NCBI GenBank assembly: GCA_904419775.1
Contig: CAJFSX010000002.1
Location: forward strand, 25,327 to 89,326
Direction of reading: 5' to 3'
Length of the DNA: 64,000 nt
Source: Candidatus Pararuminococcus gallinarum
GTDB taxonomy: Bacteria; Bacillota; Clostridia; Oscillospirales; Ruminococcaceae
Position 1 is the first letter of the stretch, and each line of letters begins with the position of its first letter. The notes beneath the pieces were generated by a model that saw only the letters and a list, made by a program, of their open reading frames with translations, did not search any database and was not told where the DNA came from. A program made the position numbers and the translations under genes. This document shows, piece after piece, positions 59,026 to 64,000 of the stretch.

Positions 59026-61470
59026 ATGGACAAAAAATACAGCGTAGACGATATCCTCAATGAGGTCAAAAGAAAACGAGAGCGGGAAGCGGTGGCGACG
59101 CCCACAAGACCGGCAGAAAAGATGACGGAGGAAGAGGCGTTTCATTTTGACGGGGAGGCTTTCGAGTCCGCCAAAGAGGAACCCGTTCCTCAAGAAGGGC
59201 CGGAGCCTTTACATCAGCCTCCCAAAGAACCAGAAGATGTAAAAAAAACGCCGGTGAGGGAGAAATCCCCTCGACAAGCTGCTATGGAGGATTTTACCTC
59301 CCGTTTTTCCCAGGAGTTTGTGCCACCAAAACCACAGGCCCATGTGAAGGTAGAAAACACGGAACCAGCTGCCCCTCAGGAGCCGGCTCCCCCAGCGATA
59401 CATACCGCCGGGGAAGAAAAAAAGGAGGTTCCGGCGCCGGAAGGGAAGCGGGAATCGTCGGCGGAGACTGGGGACGGATTTCACTTCGCGGCCCCGGAGA
59501 AACCGGCATTTACCTCTTTCTTTACAGAGGATGAGGCTCAGAACCAACAGGCCCAGATTGGCTTTACCCGGGTGGTGGATGGAGAAAAGGTCCACACTAT
59601 TGATGAAAAGGTCATTGAGCAGCATCAGGCGGTGCAGAAAAGCCGGGAGAAAAAAATCCAGGATTTCGTCTTGTTTTCCGATGAGGAGCCGGAAAACGAT
59701 CCGGAGGAGGAATACAGGGATCCGGAACCGCAGGAGGAAATTGACGACTATTATTCCAAAGAGGACAAGCCGTCGATCATCCATGATCTGAGCAATCTGC
59801 ACACCTCACTTTTCATCCGCATCTGTGTGGTAGGGCTGATGTGCCTTTTCAGCGGCTATCTCACAGCGGCAGAGTCTTTGTCCCTGCCCATACCGGCGGC
59901 CATCAGTCCGGCTACGGCGCCGCAGATTTACGTAATCTGCCAACTGGCCCTGGTGCTGATCGGCGCTGTGATCTGTCACCAAACGGTAGGGGGAGGTATG
60001 ATCTCCCTGCTGAAACTGCGGGCGGACAGTGACAGTTTGACGGCCCTGGCCGCCCTGTCGGTGATCATCGGATGCGTGGCCACCGTCATTGCCCCTGAAA
60101 GTTTCGGCTCGTCCACGGTACACCTTTATCCCATCGTCGCCCTGTTGGGACTATTCTTTAACACCTTGGGCAAGCTGCTGATTGTCCGAAGGGTGGCGGT
60201 CAACTTCCATATTGTTTCTGCCGACGGGGAAAAGTTCACCCTTTCCCGGGTGGAGGATGAAAACGTCGCCTTTGAGCTGACCCGGGGTATGGGGATTACC
60301 AAGCCCGATGCCGCTGTTTCGGTGAAAACCCATTTCCTCTCCAACTTCCTGGAGTATTCCTATTGTGAGGATGTCACCGACAATGTCAGCCGCATTTTGG
60401 CACCCATCAGCCTGATCGGCGCCCTGGTGGTTTCCATCTCCTGCTATTTCTTGGATAAGAGCGTGTTTGAGTGCATCACCATCTTTAGCTCTATCCTTTG
60501 CATCTGTGCCCCATTTACCGCCATGCTTATTGCGAATCTGCCTCTTTATAAAGCGGCGAAACGGCTCTCAAAAGAGGGTGGTATGGTCTCGGGGTACCGG
60601 GCCATCGAGGAGTTTTCTGATATCAACGCTGTAGTGGTTTCCGCCAGCGACCTATTCCCCAAAGGCTCTGTCATGCTCCATGGGATCAAGACCTTTGGCC
60701 AGCGCCGCATTGACGAAGCTATTCTGGACGCGGCCAGCGTGGTGTGCTCCTGTGAGACTACATTGGCGGACATCTTTTTGCAGGTCATTGAGGGAAAACA
60801 GGATATCCTTAAGCCGGTGGACTCTGTGGTCTATGAGGATGGGATGGGACTTTCTGCCTGGGTGGATTCCAAACGGGTGCTCATCGGCAACCGGGAGTTG
60901 ATGCTCAACCACGGTGTGGATATCCCTTCCAAAGATTATGAGGAGCGCTATGCCAAGGACGGCCGAGAAATCCTGTATCTCTCCAATTCCGGGGAGCTGA
61001 CGGCCATGTTTATCCTCAGCTATAATCCTTTAGAGCATATCCGGGATGCGGTGGATGAGCTGGTAGAAAGCAATATGGTGCTTTTGGTGACCACCAATGA
61101 TCCGAACATAACGGCTCAAAAGATATCCTCCCTTTTTGGTGTTGGCATCGAATATGTGAGCATTCTTTCCACCCGCCTGCGGGAGGATTTACGGGATATG
61201 CAGAAGGTGAAGGCAAAGACGCCGGCCTCCATTGCTTTTGCCGGCAAGTTTTCTGTGTTGACCGATACGCTGTCATCCCTGTTTGCCATCCGCAGTTCCA
61301 TCAATATGGGGCTCATTATCCAAACAGTGGCGGTGGTTATCGGCTATGGCCTTTCGGTATTCTTCGCCTACTTTGGCGGCATGGCCCAACTCAGCGTACT
61401 GTCCGTCCTAGTTTATCAGGTGTTCTGGCTTATTGCTGTATTCATCCTCAACATTGTCAAAAAAGTATAA
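59026..61470 (+). CDS. Degenerate P-type-ATPase-like membrane protein
   Basis: An 814-residue protein. Residues ~1-260 are disordered, rich in Glu, Pro and Lys; ~262-390 and ~455-510 hold membrane segments; then a P-type-ATPase-like cytoplasmic part and final membrane helices (~755-812). P1B-ATPase resemblance: YRAIEEFSDINAVVV, VDSKRVLIGNRELML and a hydrophobic ICAPFTAML where CPC is usual. The phosphorylation motif DKTGT is replaced by SASDLFP (Ser for Asp, ~539-545) and GDGxND is absent. Likely a non-pumping relative with a scaffolding or regulatory role; the function is unknown. Follows rlmB by 39 bases. Start ATG 59026 with AAAGGGA. Confidence 0.8.
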   Translation: MDKKYSVDDILNEVKRKREREAVATPTRPAEKMTEEEAFHFDGEAFESAKEEPVPQEGPEPLHQPPKEPEDVKKTPVREKSPRQAAMEDFTSRFSQEFVPPKPQAHVKVENTEPAAPQEPAPPAIHTAGEEKKEVPAPEGKRESSAETGDGFHFAAPEKPAFTSFFTEDEAQNQQAQIGFTRVVDGEKVHTIDEKVIEQHQAVQKSREKKIQDFVLFSDEEPENDPEEEYRDPEPQEEIDDYYSKEDKPSIIHDLSNLHTSLFIRICVVGLMCLFSGYLTAAESLSLPIPAAISPATAPQIYVICQLALVLIGAVICHQTVGGGMISLLKLRADSDSLTALAALSVIIGCVATVIAPESFGSSTVHLYPIVALLGLFFNTLGKLLIVRRVAVNFHIVSADGEKFTLSRVEDENVAFELTRGMGITKPDAAVSVKTHFLSNFLEYSYCEDVTDNVSRILAPISLIGALVVSISCYFLDKSVFECITIFSSILCICAPFTAMLIANLPLYKAAKRLSKEGGMVSGYRAIEEFSDINAVVVSASDLFPKGSVMLHGIKTFGQRRIDEAILDAASVVCSCETTLADIFLQVIEGKQDILKPVDSVVYEDGMGLSAWVDSKRVLIGNRELMLNHGVDIPSKDYEERYAKDGREILYLSNSGELTAMFILSYNPLEHIRDAVDELVESNMVLLVTTNDPNITAQKISSLFGVGIEYVSILSTRLREDLRDMQKVKAKTPASIAFAGKFSVLTDTLSSLFAIRSSINMGLIIQTVAVVIGYGLSVFFAYFGGMAQLSVLSVLVYQVFWLIAVFILNIVKKV

Positions 61471-61475
61471 GGTGC

Positions 61476-61513
61476 AGAGGCCTCCGCAAAGACGCTTGCG
61501 GAGGCCTCTTTAA
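61476..61513 (+). terminator. Terminator after P-type-like gene
   Basis: AGAGGCCTCCGCAA (61476-61489) pairs with TTGCGGAGGCCTCT (61496-61509), then TTTAA. Confidence 0.82.
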
Positions 61514-61644
61514 TACGTGGGCTGAGACACCCTTATTCCCATAAAATTGGTTTTAGTAATCTTAACAGCGGGAATTTCTACATTATGCACAAGGGTGTGG
61601 AAACGTTTTTGGCAGGACAGAACAGCTTTTTTGCAAAATTTCGA

Positions 61645-61673
61645 TTGATTAATCGGTCAACCTTGTGTATAAT
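61645..61673 (+). promoter_or_regulatory. Promoter of EF-G-like gene
   Basis: TTGATT (61645-61650), a 17-base spacer and TATAAT (61668-61673). The -10 lies in the perfect palindrome GTGTAT-AAT-ATACAC (61665-61679), a possible repressor site. Confidence 0.65.
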
Positions 61674-61810
61674 ATACACGATAAGTCTGAATTATGCGGA
61701 GTAATTTTATCGAATTTAGACAATAAATCTTCGCCGCTCTTGTACGTATAGCTTTTTTTCGGAGAGCTTTGTCGGTAAAACAGAGCAAAAGTGGAAAGGA
61801 GAGACTTATA

Positions 61811-63883
61811 TTGAAACAGTATACTGCTGACAGGATCAAAAACATAGCCTTGGCAGGCCATGGTAGCGCAGGAAAAACTTCGCTGGCAGAGGCACTGCTG
61901 TATCAGGCAGGTGCAACAGACCGCTTGGGCAAGATTGAGGATGGAAACACTGTTTCCGACTTTGATCCTGAGGAGATCAAGAGAAAAGCTTCCGTATCCA
62001 CCTCCATTCTGCCCATTGAGCACGATGGATATAAAATCAATATCATCGATACTCCGGGACTGTTTGATTTTGCCGGCGGTTTCTATGAAGGCGTACGGGC
62101 GGCTGAAAGCGTAGTCATCGCCATTTCCGGAAAATCCGGCGTGGCGGTTGGCTCTGAAAAAGCCTACAAGCTGGCTGTGGAACAGGGCAAATCCGCCATG
62201 TTCTTTGTGGGAAAACTGGATCGGGAAAGCGCCGATTTCTATAAGGTGCTGGAGGAGCTCAAGGCGAGTTTTGGACCTGCCGTTTGCCCGCTGGTAGTTC
62301 CCTATGTGCGCAACCAAAAGGTTCTGTGCTATGTGGACCTGGTGGACATGAAGGCATATGAATATGAAAACGGAAAGGCAAAAGAAATCCCCATGCCGGA
62401 AATTGGACATCGGCTGGAAGGCTTGGTTGCGGCTATTTCTGAGGCGGTTGCCGAGACGGATGAGGCCCTTTTCGATAAATATTTTTCCGGCGAACAATTT
62501 ACCCCAGAGGAGATGCATCGGGGTATCGCCAACGGCATCAAATCTGGCACCATCGCGCCGGTTTACTGCGGTTCCAGCCTGACCCTGGAGGGCATCGATT
62601 TAATGCTTGACGGCATGGCGAAACTGCTGCCCTCCGCCAAAGACAAGGCCGGAGAAATCGCAGTGGATGCAAACGAGGAGCCTGTGGAAATTGAATGCGA
62701 CGAAAACGCTCCTTTGGCGGCCTATGTGTTTAAAACAGTGGCAGACCCCTTCGTGGGCAAACTGTCTTATTTTAAAGTTGTTTCGGGCAAACTATCTCCC
62801 GAGGTGGCTCCTGTCAATGCCCGTACCGGACAACCGGAACGCCTGGGCAAGATGCTCTGCGTCCGCGGCAAAAAACAGGAGGAAGTCAAGTATATCGGCG
62901 CCGGCGACATCGGCGCAGTGACCAAACTGAGCGAGACCAAGACAGGGGATACCCTCTGTGATCCCAAACGGGTGGTTTCCTTTGAAAAAACCAATTTCCC
63001 GGCGCCTACCTTATCCATGGCCATCAAAGCAAAGGCTAAGGGAGATGAGGGCAAGATTGCCCAAGGCATTGCAAGGCTGATGGAGGAAGATATGACCATT
63101 GCCTTTGAGCAGAACAATGAAACCCATCAGCAGGTGCTCACCGGCTTAGGAGAGCAGCATCTGGATGTTATCATTTCCAAGCTGAAATCCAAGTTTGGCG
63201 TGGATGCCAGCTTGACACGTCCTCGGGTTGCTTACCGGGAGACCATCCGCAAGAAGGTCAAGGTGGAAGGCAAACACAAGAAACAGACCGGTGGTCATGG
63301 ACAGTACGGCCATGTCTGGATCGGATTTGAGCCGTATGATGGCGATGATCTTCTCTTTGAAGAAAAGGTATTTGGTGGATCTGTACCTAAGGGCTTCTTC
63401 CCGGCAGTAGAAAAGGGGCTGCGGGACTGCATCAAGAAGGGTACTTTGGCTGGATATCCCATGGTAGGGCTGAAAGCTACCTTGTTAGACGGTTCCTATC
63501 ACCCGGTAGATTCCTCCGAAATGGCCTTTAAGATGGCGGCTACCCTGGCCTATAAAGCAGGTATTCCGCAGGCAAGCCCTGTCATTCTGGAGCCTATCGG
63601 CACACTGAAAGCCCAGGTGCCGGACACCAATACCGGCGATATCATCGGCGAACTCAATAAGCGCCGGGGCCGTGTCCTGGGCATGAACCCGCTGGGCGAC
63701 GGCATGCAGGAAGTGGAGGCAGAGGTCCCCATGTCCGAGATGTTCGATTTCACCACAGTGCTTCGCTCCATGACACAGGGAAGAGGAAGCTTTAGCCTGA
63801 CCTTTGCCCGGTATGAGCAGCTGCCAAACCAGTTGGAGGCTGCGGTTATCGAGGAAGCAAAGGCCAACGAGGAAGAAGAATAG
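61811..63883 (+). CDS. EF-G-like translational GTPase
   Basis: A 690-residue relative of elongation factor G (EF-G2 type), not the canonical fusA product. GTPase motifs: AGHGSAGKTSLAEALLYQAG (G1), IIDTPGLFDFAGG (G3); the G4 motif is VGKLDRE, so the usual Asn of NKxD is Gly. Later EF-G domains include TGGHGQYGHVWIGFEPYD and GDGMQEVEAEVPMSEMFDF. The start is TTG at 61811 with AAAGGAG upstream; the frame opens earlier at 61769. Role unknown: ribosome recycling or stress GTPase. Confidence 0.88.
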   Translation: MKQYTADRIKNIALAGHGSAGKTSLAEALLYQAGATDRLGKIEDGNTVSDFDPEEIKRKASVSTSILPIEHDGYKINIIDTPGLFDFAGGFYEGVRAAESVVIAISGKSGVAVGSEKAYKLAVEQGKSAMFFVGKLDRESADFYKVLEELKASFGPAVCPLVVPYVRNQKVLCYVDLVDMKAYEYENGKAKEIPMPEIGHRLEGLVAAISEAVAETDEALFDKYFSGEQFTPEEMHRGIANGIKSGTIAPVYCGSSLTLEGIDLMLDGMAKLLPSAKDKAGEIAVDANEEPVEIECDENAPLAAYVFKTVADPFVGKLSYFKVVSGKLSPEVAPVNARTGQPERLGKMLCVRGKKQEEVKYIGAGDIGAVTKLSETKTGDTLCDPKRVVSFEKTNFPAPTLSMAIKAKAKGDEGKIAQGIARLMEEDMTIAFEQNNETHQQVLTGLGEQHLDVIISKLKSKFGVDASLTRPRVAYRETIRKKVKVEGKHKKQTGGHGQYGHVWIGFEPYDGDDLLFEEKVFGGSVPKGFFPAVEKGLRDCIKKGTLAGYPMVGLKATLLDGSYHPVDSSEMAFKMAATLAYKAGIPQASPVILEPIGTLKAQVPDTNTGDIIGELNKRRGRVLGMNPLGDGMQEVEAEVPMSEMFDFTTVLRSMTQGRGSFSLTFARYEQLPNQLEAAVIEEAKANEEEE

Positions 63884-63886
63884 TCT

Positions 63887-64000
63887 TTAGTAATCCTTTA
63901 CATAATGCTCATGTACGGTAAGGAAGCAAGCAACCGAAAACAAGAGATAGACCGCCAGCACTACACTATTCCGAACCAAAGACCAAAAGATAAGCATTGT
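63887..64000 (-). CDS. C-terminal fragment of a membrane protein (partial)
   Basis: On the minus strand a frame runs in from the right edge for 37 codons to TAA at 63889-63887. It encodes a hydrophobic stretch (WSLVRNSVVLAVYLLFSVAC) and ends HEHYVKDY, consistent with the last transmembrane segment of a membrane protein. Only three bases separate it from the EF-G-like stop. Too short to identify. Confidence 0.4.
   Translation of the reverse strand, partial: TMLIFWSLVRNSVVLAVYLLFSVACFLTVHEHYVKDY

Noticed and set aside
63928..64000. Plus-strand open frame at the right edge
   Set aside because: No ribosome binding site; the minus-strand frame with a hydrophobic C-terminus is a better reading.

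Overview
The window looks like the chromosome of an anaerobic, endospore-forming Clostridia bacterium, most likely of the Oscillospiraceae/Ruminococcaceae type. That placement is inference from gene content, not from a marker gene. Supporting features are sporulation genes (spoIID, spmA, spmB, spoIIE), an AbrB-type regulator, a PerR-type regulator with rubrerythrin, the clostridial glgB-glgC-glgD-glgA glycogen cluster, FabV-type enoyl reductase, an Mrp/DUF134/NifX-like Fe-S cluster, frequent TTG/GTG starts and AGGAGG ribosome binding sites. No rRNA, tRNA, CRISPR array, insertion sequence, prophage or integrase was seen. Genes are dense and intergenic gaps are mostly short and carry strong hairpin terminators.

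Layout. 1-5.2 kb: start of a TetM-like GTPase (minus), divergent from thpR, an ArsC/Spx-like protein, an HhH protein and a GNAT; then a sirtuin, an ArsB/NhaD-type permease, bioY and DUF1284. 5.3-8.1 kb: polyphosphate kinase and MmcQ/YjbR. 8.1-11.5 kb: a redox/Fe-S block (TlpA-like lipoprotein, 46-residue CLEC protein, polyferredoxin, DUF134 regulator, Mrp ATPase, NifX-like protein). 11.6-19.4 kb: GNATs, CCA-adding enzyme, a DHFR-like protein, PerR-type regulator plus rubrerythrin, YibE/F, a PPC-domain protein, YbaK, a small thioredoxin and cyclophilin. 19.5-29.4 kb: tRNA wobble-modification pair (mnmM, ytqA) with cinA, DUF3006, fabV, a C_GCAxxG_C_C protein, sfsA, rlmA, an HTH-membrane regulator with a lipoprotein, and a sugar isomerase. 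29.8-37.4 kb: a large surface protein with an elaborate operator region, spoIID, citrate synthase, an unknown membrane protein and a histidine-kinase-like protein. 37.8-45.5 kb: gap followed by the glycogen operon. 45.6-52.6 kb: XRE regulator, histidine phosphatase, cobO, DUF975, abrB-like, spmAB, trpS and an aminotransferase. 52.8-64 kb: spoIIE, fba, an 8-oxoG glycosylase, a small tail-anchored protein, rlmB, a degenerate P-type-ATPase-like membrane protein, an EF-G-like GTPase and a fragment of a membrane protein.

How the genes work together. Central carbon metabolism (gap, fba, citrate synthase) sits beside glycogen storage and polyphosphate synthesis, which fits a sporulating anaerobe that stockpiles reserves. 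The redox block looks like a self-regulated unit moving electrons or building Fe-S centres. Several regulatory sites are visible. The DUF134 gene has a consensus promoter carrying a 16-bp inverted repeat. The surface-protein gene has two related palindromes over its promoter and leader. Sequences matching the core Spo0A box lie upstream of the kinase-like gene and elsewhere.

Most interesting observations: (1) a P-type-ATPase-like membrane protein (59026-61470) that lacks the phosphorylated Asp and the GDGxND motif and has a ~260-residue acidic, proline-rich N-terminus; (2) an orphan histidine-kinase-like protein with Thr in place of the phosphoacceptor His; (3) the DUF134 operator-promoter; (4) the operator array at 32276-32395; (5) a cluster of TTCCACA repeats at 57476-57604.
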